Assembly: GCF_002878395.1 (NCBI RefSeq)
Contig: NW_025857660.1
Span: 14,866-78,865, forward strand
Source of the DNA: Capsicum annuum
Lineage: Eukaryota > Streptophyta > Magnoliopsida > Solanales > Solanaceae
Direction of reading: 5' to 3'
Length of the DNA stretch: 64,000 nucleotides
Position numbers and translations under genes: made by a program. Under the pieces are notes generated by a model that was not told the origin of the DNA, did no database searches, and was given only the letters and a program-made list of their open reading frames with translations. Below are positions 52,070 to 63,912 of this stretch, one piece after another (within the stretch, counting starts at the first letter, position 1; each line of letters begins with the position of its first letter).

Positions 52070-52602
52070 TAATGTAACCACTATTTCATCAAGATAATCA
52101 ATACCCACATGCAAAATCTGCATGAAACATTCATAAATGTCTCAAATCACTGTAAAATTCAAGATTCTTGAAATGCAAAGCAACAAAAAGTAATAAAAAT
52201 AAAATCTTTAACATAACTTTGGATAAGGAAAACATAAAACTGAATCTTGATAGACTCTCGTCCCTAAAATATATACCTCCTTGGTGATGCACTTGTACTT
52301 TGCCCTAACACCCTTTATCTACAGGCCTAGCCCTCCCTCTCCCCATTAATGTAACTAAAATATCATCAAGATAATCAATACCCAAATACAAAGTCTGCAT
52401 AAAGATTCAAACCAAAGTCTGCATAAAGATTCATACCAACACTCATATTCGTCTCAAATAGCGATAAAATTCAAGATTCTTGAAACGTACAGGAACAAAA
52501 CTAATAAAATGAAATCTTTAACATACCCTTGAATAAAGAAAACATAAAAACTGAGTCTTGACAGATTCTTGTCCCTAAAATATATACCTCTTTGGGGATA
52601 GA

Positions 52603-52740
52603 AAAAGGCATCCCGGTGCACTAAAGCTCCCTCTATACGCGGGATCCCGGAAGGGCCGGACAACAAGGGACAATTGTACGCAACCTCACCTTATATTTTT
52701 GCAACGGGCTATTTCCGCGGTTTGAACCCATGAACTCCTA
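52603..52740 (-). mobile_element. SINE copy at array junction 2/3
   Basis: Plus-strand 'ggcatcccggtgcactaaag' to 'tttgaacccatgaactccta' matches the SINE at 34568, truncated just after box B. Short 'gggga' at both sides. Confidence 0.8.
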
Positions 52741-53318
52741 GGGGATGCACTTGTATTTTGCCCTAATACCCCTTTCCGTACAGCCCTAGCCCTCTCTCTC
52801 CCCATTAATGTAACAACTATATCATCAAGATAATCAATACCCACATACAAAATCTGCATAAAGATTCATACTAACACTCATATATGTCTCAAATAGCTAC
52901 AAAATTCAAGATTCCTGAAATGTAAAGGGCCAAAAACTAGTAAAAATGAAATCTTTAGCATACCCTTGAATAAATAAACCATAAAAACTAAATCTTGATA
53001 GATTCTTGTCACTAAAATATATAACCACTTGTGTATTTTGCCCTAATACCCCTTTCTCTACAGCCCTAGGCCCTCCCTCTCCATATTAATGTAACTACTA
53101 TTTCATCAAGATAATCAATACCCAAATACAAAGTCTACATAAAGATACATACCAACATTCATATTTGTCTCAAATAGCTATAAAATTCAAGATTCTTGAA
53201 ATGTACAGGAACAAAAACTAATAAAAATGAAATCTTTAACATACCCTTGAATAAAGAAAACATAAAAAATGATTCTTGATAGATTCTTGTCCCTAAAATA
53301 TATACATCTTTAGGGATA

Positions 53319-53461
53319 AAAAAAAAGGGCATCCTGGTGCACTAAAGCTCCCCTATACACGAGATCCCCGAAGATCCGGGCAACAAGGGACTATTGTACA
53401 CAGTCTCACCTTACATTTCTGTAACGGGCCATTTCCACCGCTTGAACCCATGACCTCCTAG
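53319..53461 (-). mobile_element. SINE copy at array junction 4/5
   Basis: The same SINE, truncated at the same place and inserted at the same position of the unit as the copy at 52603. This implies the SINE was duplicated with its unit. Confidence 0.8.
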
Positions 53462-53529
53462 GGATGTACATGTATTTTTCCCTAATACCCCTTTCTCTAC
53501 AGCCCTAGGCCCTCCCTCTCCATATTAAT

Positions 53530-53588
53530 GGCCATTCCCCAGACACCGCGTATAGCGGTAGCTTTAGTGCGCCGGGATGCCCTTTTTT
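53530..53588 (+). mobile_element. SINE 3' fragment, opposite orientation
   Basis: 'ggccattccccagacaccgc' through 'gcgccgggatgccctttttt' is the 3' end of the same SINE family on the plus strand. It interrupts the start-codon part of the fifth unit. Confidence 0.75.
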
Positions 53589-54030
53589 TACTATTTCATC
53601 AAGATAATCAATACCCTAAAAGATTCATATCAACAATGACACATGTCTCAAATAGCTATAAAATTCAAGTTTCATGAAATGTAAAGCAACAAAAACTAAT
53701 AAAAATGAAATCTTTAGCATACCCTTGAATAATGAAAACATAAAAAATGGGTCTTGAGATAGATTCTTGTCCCTAAAAAATATGCCTCCTTTTGTATTTT
53801 GCCCTAATACCCCTTTCTTCCCATTAATGTAACAACTATTTCATCAAGATAAATCACAATCTTGATAAAGATCCATACCATGATACCAACATTCATATAT
53901 GTCTCAAATAGCTATAAAATTCAAGATTCTTGAAATGTAAAGCAACAAAAACTAATAAAAATGAAATCTTTAACATACCTTTGAATAAAGAACACATAAA
54001 AATTGAGTCTTGATAGATTCTTGTCCCTCC

Positions 54031-55050
54031 CAACAAAAGAAAAAAACTACCAACAAAAGAAAAAAACTATCTTTCTGAACGTGGGTGTGTTTTATTTTTA
54101 GTGTTTTAGATCTCTCTTGTTTGGTCTTTAGTTGGAAACCAAGAAAACGGTGTTTTTGTCAAGTCTTCTTTTAGCTTTTTACTTTTTTTTTTTTCTTTTT
54201 TTTTTTTTGAGGTTAGTTTGTTTGTAGGTTATGTGGGAACTGGATTTTGGGTAAAGAGGTCTAGAATTCAGTAAAATTACGAGAATGTCCAGGAATCTCT
54301 TGGATTTGAGGAATCTAAGGAGCGTGTGGTCACGCGAGTTGGTTGTCTTTTTGTGAAGAAGGTAGTTCCACAAGTTAGTGGTGTTCGGGGAGGATGGTGT
54401 TTATCGAATTTTATCTCTGTGTATGAGGTAGAGAGTTTGTTTTTGATAAATTTTCGGCTCGAGAAAATAATAGGAGTGGAAACCAAGATGAAATACCACA
54501 CAAGGAAATAGTGTGCAGGAATGCACTCGCATCGTTGCATAATGCGATGATGCGAAAGATGCGAGCCCCTCTCGCTGCGTGTGGCTAAAGAGAGAATTTT
54601 TAGGGTCAATTTTAAATTAAAAAAGAGTCATTTCGTGTTGATTTTATATTTAGGATCAATTATAAAAAAAAATAAGAAAGAAGTCTACTACGGTGACTAT
54701 CATTGTTGTAGTTTTCTAAGGTTGACTTTGAAGTCCACTGTTGCGACTTCTTCTTCTTCATTGTGTGACTACAGCTACTATGCCTTCTTCTTTTTTGTCA
54801 TTGCTTCACTTCAATAATACGCTCGCGTAGCTTCACGTTGCGCATAGTGCGTGATGCGAAGCCTTGTCTCCTTTCTTTGCATCACGCTTTTTAGAACAAT
54901 GCAAGAAAATATAAGTCAACAAAATAATATGATAAATGAATTATAGGGGACAATATAGAGTAATAGAAATCAAAGGAACAAAGACCTACAAAAATAATAC
55001 TACGACAACTAGTGTGGGAGGATAAGTGGGACTACATTCAACAACCTTCT
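54031..55050. other. Upstream flank of the demethylase gene
   Basis: No gene seen. Contains a direct repeat of 'accaacaaaagaaaaaaact' at about 54030-54070 and a GC-richer patch with repeated 'gatgcgaa'-like words at 54530-54580 and 54835-54890. The native promoter may lie here or within the tandem array; no core promoter could be fixed. Confidence 0.4.
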
Positions 55051-55054
55051 TCAT

Positions 55055-55145
55055 AATCTAATGTCACGGTGATCCTCAGTAAGTTGTAATTGTGTCATAT
55101 CATATCTAATCACCTCACTTTGGTGAGTCGATTTGCTTTAAAATT
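55055..55145 (-). pseudogene. RTE LINE fragment
   Basis: Reverse-complement 'gaggtgattagatatgatat' and 'cagttacagctcact'-like sequence correspond to the LINE C-terminal region around '[18 protein letters not shown]'. Heavily decayed. Confidence 0.5.
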
Positions 55146-55384
55146 TTAATTTTCAATCTGATGTTCAGTCTATCTTAATGTCTCGACTAACTGGATAGTT
55201 CAATAGGGAAATGCTTCCAATCAAAAAATCTATACATTAATTAGGACTCGATTCGAGATTGGGGATGGATATTGCCTTTATGCTATAGATTTATCTAGAC
55301 TTATAACTTCTGACATGGAGTATAGATATATATGTAAGAACTTATTAAAACATAAGAAAAAATATATTTGAACCTTTAAATGCA

Positions 55385-55830
55385 AGAAGGGTGTTGAAAG
55401 TGGAGATTGATGCAGAAGTCATACTCAAGAAAGGCAATTTCAAGTATTTTGGATCCATAATTCAACAAGACTAAGAAATCGATGATGATATAGCACATCG
55501 TATTGGAGGGAGATGTGTGGTGTGAAGGCTCACCTCTGTTGCAAATGCACAATAAGAGAGATGAAATTATCGAGATAGATGCATTGGCATACTAGGAGAA
55601 ATATAATTAGGAGCGAAATTATACGAGGAAAGATAAAATAAACTCGATAAAGGATAAAATGAGGGAAGCAAAATTAAACCAATGCAGTTCAAGCATGTGA
55701 AAAGGATCAGAGGTGCACAAAAATGTTAGATGTGAGAGGTTTGTTATAGCATGAACTAGAAGATGTAAAGGGTGGGAGGAAAAAAGGATCGGGAGAATGT
55801 GATTAGATAGGACGTGACACCACTTTAACT
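55385..55830 (+). pseudogene. RTE LINE fragment, decayed
   Basis: 'ggcaatttcaagtattttgg' and 'atcgatgatgatatagcaca' encode remnants of the 'FKYLG...IQ...EIDDDIAHRIGG' region that follows FADD in the LINEs above. Matches to the C-terminal region follow up to about 55830. Many stops. Older than the other two LINE copies. Confidence 0.7.
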
Positions 55831-56699
55831 CATTGGAGATATGACTTAAATAAAAGTATAAATAACATAAATACCAACTCTTTTGAAAGTAATTACACTC
55901 TCTTCCACTTTTTTAATTACTTTACTCTCTCTCCCTATTAATATACATAACAAAATCGACATATACATAACATTCTGTGTATATGTTGGGATTTTTATAA
56001 TATATTTAGGGAGTGAGATTTTCTGTAATATTGAAAACATAAGTTGTGTATTTGTGTAATTTTTAGTAAGATGTGGAGATCAAGGATCAAGATAAATGAT
56101 TAGTAGGTAGCTGTTTTTATCGCACTTTTTGTGGAAAGAGGTAGATGGCTAGCCCTTTCCTCTCCCTAGGTCCGTTTAGTCGTACCTTAGAGGGCTAGTC
56201 CTTCCCTCTCTCCTAAGCCTGTTTATTCATATATTTTAGGAGACGTGCAGTTGTATATGTTGCGACGCATATTATACAAAGATAATTTTCTTTTGAGTTG
56301 AGAGTCTATTGCATAAAACCTCTTTATTCCACAAAGATAGCTAATGTGTACATCTTTCCTCCCTAATGCTCATTACAACAGATGATTATTGTTTACAATT
56401 TTAACAAGACAATGCATACGATATTAAGAATCTTAAAAATTAAACTAATTAAATTTAAATTCTGAATTTACTTCCAAACTTTTAATAAAAAACAAAAAGA
56501 ATTATATTTATTTTTACATAGCTCTATCCAATAAACTTTACCAGACCAATATTTATCTAAGTTTTTTCCAATCATATATCAAATATAAACGTGTAATTTT
56601 TTCTGGTACACATTGGTGGATGGCAATGTGATATACATGGAAAACAAACATAGTTTCTCACGTGGGATATAGTTGAATTACTAGTTTAATATCTCTCAA

Positions 56700-57023
56700 T
56701 AATTGATTCAACACGTTCGGCATTCGATTCGATATTTTTAAAGTTTAAATTCGATAATTCGGTAATCGATATTTAAACATAGATATCACATACCATACTT
56801 ATAACATCGGTTCGGTAATTCGATAATCGATAAATCAAAATTCGGTTTGGTACGGTATTTGGTAATGTTATATTAAAGGTGGAGATGTGTAAATGTACGT
56901 TTAAACCTCAAAGAGTATATTTAATAGAAACCCTATGCAGTATTCTTTTTGTTGTTTTTTATGAATATATTACCAGGTCCAAGAGATTCTTTGGGACGGC
57001 TAATACTATTGTCTATTGGGTTG

Positions 57024-57072
<49 letters not shown>

Positions 57073-57258
57073 AAATTTGATATTCGGTTACCGAATACCA
57101 AACAGTATTAATATTTTGTACCAAACCCAATCCCGAATACCGAAATATTGAAATTTTACCCTCAAATACCATACCAAATACCGAATTACCTAATACCAAT
57201 TACCAAATTTTTTTATTCGATTCGGTAATTTGATTTTCTGTATTTTATGTCCAGCCCT
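56700..57258. mobile_element. Possible hAT-like MITE with (TA)n core
   Basis: The right end, reverse complemented, reads 'tagggctggacataaaatac', like hAT MITE termini. The interior has repeated 'ttcggtaattcgataat' words and a ~40-bp (TA)n at 57031-57069. A matching left terminus was not found, so it may be truncated. Confidence 0.4.
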
Positions 57259-57544
57259 AAATACATATATTTGAAAACTAAAATAATATAGAATGACAAA
57301 AGACACTTTTTTCTCCATCATATAGAAATGAACTCAAATTTTACAATCTCATTATAAACGATTCAACACAAATTATTTGTAACTAGAGTTATCTTTTTCT
57401 CATAAAACATATATTTTTAACTAATCGATCATTTTTAAAATCAAAATCGTTTTGAACTTCTTACCACCCAACTTGAAATAATACAATTGCTACTTGTAGT
57501 ATAGTGCTACACTAGGTCTTCAAAGTTTGAAAAGGATGGTGTAT

Positions 57545-58310
57545 ACTATTAGGACTCTTATTTATTTTTATCTATTTCTTGCATAAGTTGTAGTTATCAG
57601 TAGAGAATGATAATCTTTTCTCTTGGCGTGCAAAGAAGCAACCAACGGTTTCTTGATAATCTTTTTTCTTGGCGTGCAAAGAAATAACCAACTGTCTCTA
57701 GATCCTCTACTGGAGGAGAGTATAGGGCGAAACCAACTGTCTCTAGATCCTCAACTGGAGGAGAGTATAGGGCGATTGCCTACACTGTTGCTGGGACTAC
57801 TTGGATTCGGCATGTTCTTTCTGAGCTCGATGTGTTCCTTTGGGAACTAGTTCGTGTAATGTGTGATCATGTTAGCTCTATGTATATGATTCGCAGTCCG
57901 ATGTTTCATGATCGCTTTAAACATATTGATGTAGATTTTCATTACGTTCGTGATAAAGTTGCTCAAGGAGATCTTGTTGTTCAATATGTGCTCACCCGCT
58001 TACAATTTGCTAATATCTTCACAAAAGGATTATCCTCATCTCAATTTTGTTTTTTACGAGACAATCTGTCCGTTCAGATTGAGGGGTCATACTAGGACTC
58101 TTATTTATTTGTATTTATCTCTTGTATAAATTGTAGCTATCGGTAGAGGATGATGTACTTATCTCTTTAAATATACGCAGACTTTTCATTGTCTAATGAA
58201 AACAGAAAGATTATTTTCAGTAAATCTAAGACTCAAGCAAAACATATTAAAATTAGAAATCGAACCTAATAGAGATCACTCCTAACTAACTAGTCAAGTG
58301 AAAATTCTTT
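57545..58310 (+). pseudogene. Copia retrotransposon remnant
   Basis: 57832-58095 encodes the end of a Copia RNase H ('FKHIDVDFHYVRDKVAQGDL' and 'FANIFTKGLSSSQFCFLRD'). It is followed by an LTR-like sequence from about 58090 ('taggactcttatttatttgt'). The same LTR start occurs at 57550, so the two LTR ends now enclose less than 600 bp. Inside, 57614-57780 holds two short tandem duplications ('cttggcgtgcaaagaa' and 'ctgtctctagatcct' units, ~42-46 bp each). Confidence 0.75.
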
Positions 58311-58999
58311 TATACCTGAACTTTCAGCTTGTTGGTAAAGTTTGAATTCTCGTTGTACAAACCCCTCTTCATTTGCCATTGAAATTTTTTTAAAATCAAA
58401 ATCAGTAAAAAAAATAAAATAAAAATTACAATAGTGCAGGATCTATGTACAAAATAATGGAGAATAAGATAGCAATGGTGACTCGAGCATTGAATGAATG
58501 ATCAGAGGTGTCTTCTGATCACCACGAAATTGAGGTTGATCCCTCTTTTAGTAGACTCGATCTGAAAATTCAGAGGTAGAAGATGCTAATCACCCAAACA
58601 ATCCCCTCTTATCTTTCTTTCATTTTATTTTTAGTTAAGTTATATCATAAACGCCAAATAAAAATAATTTTGTCATTTTTTCCTTCCAACACAAGTCAAG
58701 TGAAGTCAATATTGATGAGTACTACTTATTTACTACTTGTTTGACTTTTCAGTTGATGGAACAAAGATTTTGGCGTGTTTGCACGCTCTTCATAGGCGCG
58801 TGTAGCAGTTATGATTACAGTGTAATTGTGGGGGGGAAAAAACTGTCTAGGGCTTCTCACTGATTGGCCCCTGATTTTCTTGACCAGGAAGGAAAAAACA
58901 GTGGTCTGTAAAGGTATGTGACTCATTCAGACAAAATGATCGTGGTGTCTGAATTAGCTTTTAGCTTTCTGTATTTATTTCGTCGGGGGTCAGCTTGTT
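58311..58999. other. Non-coding stretch
   Basis: AT-rich sequence without a recognisable gene or element. Confidence 0.45.
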
Positions 59000-59790
59000 G
59001 CTGCCTTCCACCAACTTCACAGGAGCCTACTTGTATAATGAAGGTGTCGGCGGTTTAGCTTTAGCATACCTCGACTGTTTCACCGGATATTTGTGACCTT
59101 GCACCAACTTCATAAGAGCATACTTATGTTCATGGAGGTGTCGAGTAAACCTCCACTTACCTCGACTATTTCACTGAGTACTTATATCAGTATATTTGGT
59201 ACCTTCCACCGGCTTCTCAAGAGTCTCCTCGACTAATCCACCTCATAGTTGCTAATCTTCCACCAACTTCACAAGTGTTTATTTGTATAATTTCGAATAT
59301 TTGTGACCTTGCACCAACTTCACAAGAGCGTACTTATGTTCATGGAGGTGTCGAGTTAGCTTCCACTTACCTCAACTATTTCACCTGAGTACTTATATTA
59401 GTATATTAGGTACCTTCAGATTATTGCTACCTCCCACCAACTTCACAAGAGTCTACTTACGTGATAGGCAGCGTCGAATTGGCTTTCATACACCTTGACT
59501 ATTTCACTCGATAGCTTCCACCACCTTCACAAGATATATTCATGGAGGTGTCATGTTAGGTTCCATATGTCGCGGCTATTCAACTGAATACTTCATACTT
59601 CTACCTTTTACTAGCTCACAAGAGTCTTCGTGTTTCACCAGATACTTGCTATCTTCCCCCAATTTCACGAGAGTAATTATAACATGGGGATTTCGAATTA
59701 GCTTTTCATGTACCTCGACCATTTCACTAAATACTTTTTAGCTTGCACCAATTTCACAAAAGCTTATGTCTATGAAGGTAAGTAGCAAGG
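59000..59790. repeat. Minisatellite-like array of ~85-130 bp units
   Basis: About seven diverged repeats of a unit containing 'caccaacttcacaagag', 'tacttatgttcatggaggtg', 'tcgag', 'ttccacttacctcgactatt' and 'tcaccgagtactta'. Examples begin near 59010, 59100, 59190, 59260, 59310, 59435, 59515 and 59640. Units differ by substitution and deletion. No coding frame is conserved between units. It ends about 740 bp downstream of the GSH1 stop codon. Confidence 0.85.
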
Positions 59791-60527
59791 CATGCTACTT
59801 ACCTTGCTCAAGCAATGTGGATAATTAACCATTGAATAAGGCTGAACCTTATGCATCACATGCACTCTTGCATCTAAGCATGGTTGCAAATGTAGCTGCT
59901 ACTTTCTGTTCGGTTTCAACCTCAGTGGACAGAGTTGCCTCGTACCAATTGTTGGTGAGAGGCAATAGGTATCCCACAAAATTAGTCGAGGTGTACGCAA
60001 GCTGGCCCGGACAGCACAACTATCAAAAACAAAATAATAATGTAGCTGCTACCAGTAGGCTGTAGTAACAACAATGCAGCATCTACCTGACAAAATTACA
60101 ACGAACTCTGCCGCTAAATGCTGTCTATAGTCGCTCACTTGGAGAATTTAACTCCGCTGTGCCACAGTGTGCGCGCGATGACACGGAGATAGATAGAGGG
60201 GGGGGGGGGGGGGGTCTAAGCAGAAACAAGTAAAGGTGGTCAGCCAAGGTTCATTTATTTCTTTAGCGTGAGAATGTTTATGTCCTGGGGAATGTATGCC
60301 CCAGAGTATACAGATGCTATTTGAACCAGATTGATCATATCCAAGGGGAGAGCTACATATGACATTTTGTGCCATAGTTACATATCTTAATCTAGCTAGT
60401 AGATTATTCGTCTCGTGATAGACAAAATCGGCTGATAGATCAGCTGATATAACCCTCAGAAAGAAATCGAGAAATCATTTACAGCACAGGGAAAGAACTG
60501 AACAGAAAATGCACTCTCAAAACAACT
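59791..60527. other. 3' flank of GSH1
   Basis: Includes a G-run of about 15 at 60199-60213 and presumably the GSH1 3' UTR just below 60527. No separate gene seen. Confidence 0.5.
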
Positions 60528-63500
60528 TCAATAGAGAAGCTCCTCATAGATAGGATCCACATTTTGTCCCCACTTCCCATGGTACAACTCCAGTAGCTTC
60601 TCAGCTGGTGTTACACCTACCAGAATAAAGAAGAGTTCACTTGGAATTCTAAACAGCTCTAGCAGTTTAAATAATGTATTAATATCATTTTGACATTGTG
60701 TTGTATCTGTAGAACAAGCAACGAGATACTAACACGAGTTCAAAAAGATGACCTTTCAACCAACATTTTAAGCTGTTCCATAAGTTACTTACCTGTTTTG
60801 ACAACCTCGGTTACTTCGTTCAAAAATCCTGTTTCCTTAAAGCCTCTTCTCTCCAGACCTTCCTGAAGATCAGAAATCAACTAATAAGTTAGTAAACATG
60901 TAGAAATGGGACGAGCCATGAAAGCATTAGAAGCTTTAACCCACCTTTGCCAACTTGACAACATCTTGAGCAACATGCTTAAGCAATCCATCTCGAAATG
61001 GTGTCTTCAGACCACTTTTTGGCACCTACTAAAAGGGGTGATATTAGTCATCTTATATTCCAAACAAGTTACAACGACAAATATGAAGAATTGAAAATTA
61101 TAACTTGATGAAATGCAACTGCTTATCAGATGGAGAGTCCATGATCACATTGTCCCTTTTTGTTTCTGAATCATTTTGCTTGTCCAAGATCCAAAAGAAG
61201 AGCAAAGCAAGCATATCTTCATACAGATAGGATTTCAGAGTTTAGAAAATAAAGGCCTATTACAGTCTCTCTTTTCTCAAGCATGAACATTTGGACGATT
61301 TCCAACACAACATTGAAATCATCAAGAAGATAACATAATTAAAACGAATAGTGACTCAACAATTAGGCAATTGGATGCTTTCTCATTTTCTCAAGCACGA
61401 ACATGTTGACAATTTCTGAAATTCAAATTTGACATCATGAGAGGAATTAACAAAAACACCCGAAAAAAAGAAGGAATTATTACATTACAATAAAACAATA
61501 GACAGTTTTACCACAAAATGCAGACATATGAGCCTTAGATACATTAGCTAACTACAGATTAGATACAAAATGCATGATAATATTCAATGAGTAAGGACAT
61601 ATTACCTTATTCCTCAACATCTCTCTTTCTTCCGCAGTCCAATCAGATGTCATGTCCAAGACGCTTTGCAAAGATGCCTCATCATAGAGTATACCCACCT
61701 GTAAATTAACCAAAAAACGATTAACTGGGTAATTTGGTTCAAAGTAGCCCATAACAAACATCGGAAGTGTCCCAATAAACAGGAGAAAAGGTAAGAAGTT
61801 CCTCTCAGTGGGAGGGGAGGGAGCATAACCATCCAATTTCCTAGTTGCTTTACCAAGTAATACTAGCTTGCTATTTCCTTCTTTTACAAAAATCAACATC
61901 GTAATCCCTAGAAACAGATTTCATACCCAGAATGCAGGCAATGCACATAACCGTCTCCAAGGCCCTCCATCAGCACCCCTCATTTCCAGATATCTTTTGA
62001 GTCTGACCTGATAAAGTTAACCCAAGTTCAAACTTCCATAACTATACCTAGACAAACCAGCAAAAAGGACATTTTCTAGGATGAAGCTCACATACCTCAG
62101 GAAATATTGTTGTGAGGTGATTCTCCCAATCATTAAGAGTAGGATAGTCTCCAGGAAGAGGCGGAAGTTTTCCATTCATGAAGTCCTGCAACAATGTTGT
62201 TAAGTAGGCACAAGAGAATGACATCTATAAATCTGTAATGTTGGTAAATAACATACCCGGAAAGACATTCCAGCACAATCAACATACTTCTTCTTCCGAT
62301 AGACAAAATACATAGGTACGTCAAGTGCATACTCCACATACTGCTCAAACCTGTGCCCATCAGAACAGTAAGTGTTTGTTGTGACAATGAAAGTTTTTGA
62401 GATGACAGAGAAAATATTCATTTACACTGAATACAAATTTTCATTCAATTTCTAACCATCACATAACTCAGTTGAACAGACTTCAATGTAGGCTACGACA
62501 GCTTTCGAACTCCAATAAATTTTATCCATCTCCCTAACCTAGATCGAGTATATAATGTACGACGAGTACATTCACTGTGAAATACATTTTACAAATGTAC
62601 CACGGGCTTAAAATACAAGGGAACACCCTTTCTTCTGACAAATCAAATAGCCTTTTCAAAGATGACTATCAGGTGATAAAAGAGAGGATGCACAGTTCCA
62701 GCTAAAAATCATAGTGTGAAGGCAGCCTGTAATGAACCTCAACCCAGCACTCAAAAAAGTGAAGTTGATTGCAAGTAAACACTAAACACTCCTCCTTGTG
62801 GTCACATGTACGCTATAATTATGCACCAGCGCAACACGTGCGGTTTGATAGTATAAATTGAATTACCCTTTTCTTTGTAAGTAAAAAGGTGGAAGTGTTT
62901 CTTCCTTTTCTTAAAACAATCAGGTTAGACATATAAGAACTTTAAGGAATTTATTTACGAATACCACAAGAAACACTTGAGCCGGGGGTCTATCGGAAAC
63001 AGCCTCTCTACTTCTTCGGAGGTAGCAGTATGGACTGCGTACATCTTACCCTCCCCAGACCCCACTTTGTGGGAACACACTAGGTTTGTTGTTGTTGTTG
63101 TACCACAAGACAAAGAAAATGCTAATATGATTCCTAATGCCCCTACCATTAGCCTCCAACTTTACCAAACAAAATCTAGACTGAAGAGAGGAAGTAATAT
63201 GCCAACAATTCAAGAAACTACAAGAATTTGCCAAAATAAGAGAGCTTACCCAAAAGAGTCACCAAAGACGAAGGGAAGCATCCCAGCGCGGTTATTATCT
63301 GTATCGGTCCAAATGTGACTGGTGAAACAAACAAAGATTTGTTATGTACAACTCTGATTATAGTCCTCAGAGAAACAAGAACTGCTTTCTAATACACGTG
63401 CCTTCTCATGCTGAGATAACCATTAGGCTTTCCATCAGTGAAAGGCGAATTTGCAAATAGTGCTGTAGCAATCTGTTTCATTATATAGTCAGGTAACTAC

Positions 63501-63912
63501 ATAAATTTTATGTAGAAAGAGAGAGGACAGAAAGGACAAAGGTTCCATACAGGCTGCAAGGCAAGACCAGCGCGAAACTTTCTGATCATGTCAGCTTCAG
63601 AACTGAAGTCCAGATTTACCTGTTAACAACATATTCATAAATACTGGTTCAGCTTACTAACGAATGTTACCATGCAGGGCACGACACAGGGCCCCAGAAA
63701 CAAATGGGAAAATGATGAGTTAAATAAAGCTTTTGAATGCTGCACAGGGGCACACACTCCAATAGACAAGGGCAATGGCATCCCATCAAAATGAAAGGAA
63801 AAAAAGAAGATAAAACCATTTAGCTTACCTGAACAGTGCATGTTCTAAACATCATATCCAGCCCAAGTGTGCCAACTTTGGGCATGTAATTTCTCATAAT
63901 CTCATATCTCCC
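60528..63912 (-). CDS. GSH1: Glutamate-cysteine ligase (gamma-glutamylcysteine synthetase), C-terminal part
   Basis: Catalyses ATP-dependent joining of glutamate and cysteine, the first and limiting step of glutathione synthesis; in plants a plastid enzyme. Eleven exons lie in the window: 63912-63829, 63619-63551, 63472-63402, 63318-63250, 62350-62257, 62185-62096, 62007-61927, 61698-61606, 61025-60945, 60862-60793, 60616-60528. They join in frame to 296 residues and TGA, more than half of a typical ~520-residue plant enzyme; the rest, with transit peptide, lies beyond 64000. Recognisable: '[19 protein letters not shown]', '[20 protein letters not shown]', '[20 protein letters not shown]', and the C-terminal '...DPIYEELLY'. 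All introns are GT-AG except 63401-63319 (GC-AG). The second cysteine of the CC2 redox pair is Pro here ('[11 protein letters not shown]'), while its partner ('KYVDCAG') and the Cys of 'RRLCALP' remain. It could be a divergent paralogue of the main GSH1. Confidence 0.95.
62972..63100 (+). mobile_element. Short LINE-tail retroposon in a GSH1 intron
   Basis: 129 bp, from 'cttgagccgggggtctatcg' to (TTG)n, flanked by the target duplication TACCACAAGA at 62962-62971 and 63101-63110. Antisense to GSH1, within the intron between exons 63318-63250 and 62350-62257. Same start position as the copy at 22816. Confidence 0.88.

Noticed and set aside
52070..52123. Upstream in-frame ATG extending the demethylase by 18 residues.
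   Set aside because: The ATG sits in an 'ATGCAG' that looks like the end of a 5' UTR intron, and the same motif recurs in the non-coding units. The MGRGRPRA start is more plausible, but cDNA could overturn this.
57031..57069. (TA)n translated as repeated Ile-Tyr in both strands.
   Set aside because: Simple-sequence artefact, not coding.
59000..59790. CRISPR-like repeat-spacer array.
   Set aside because: Units are diverged direct repeats without constant short repeats and unique spacers, in a plant nuclear context.
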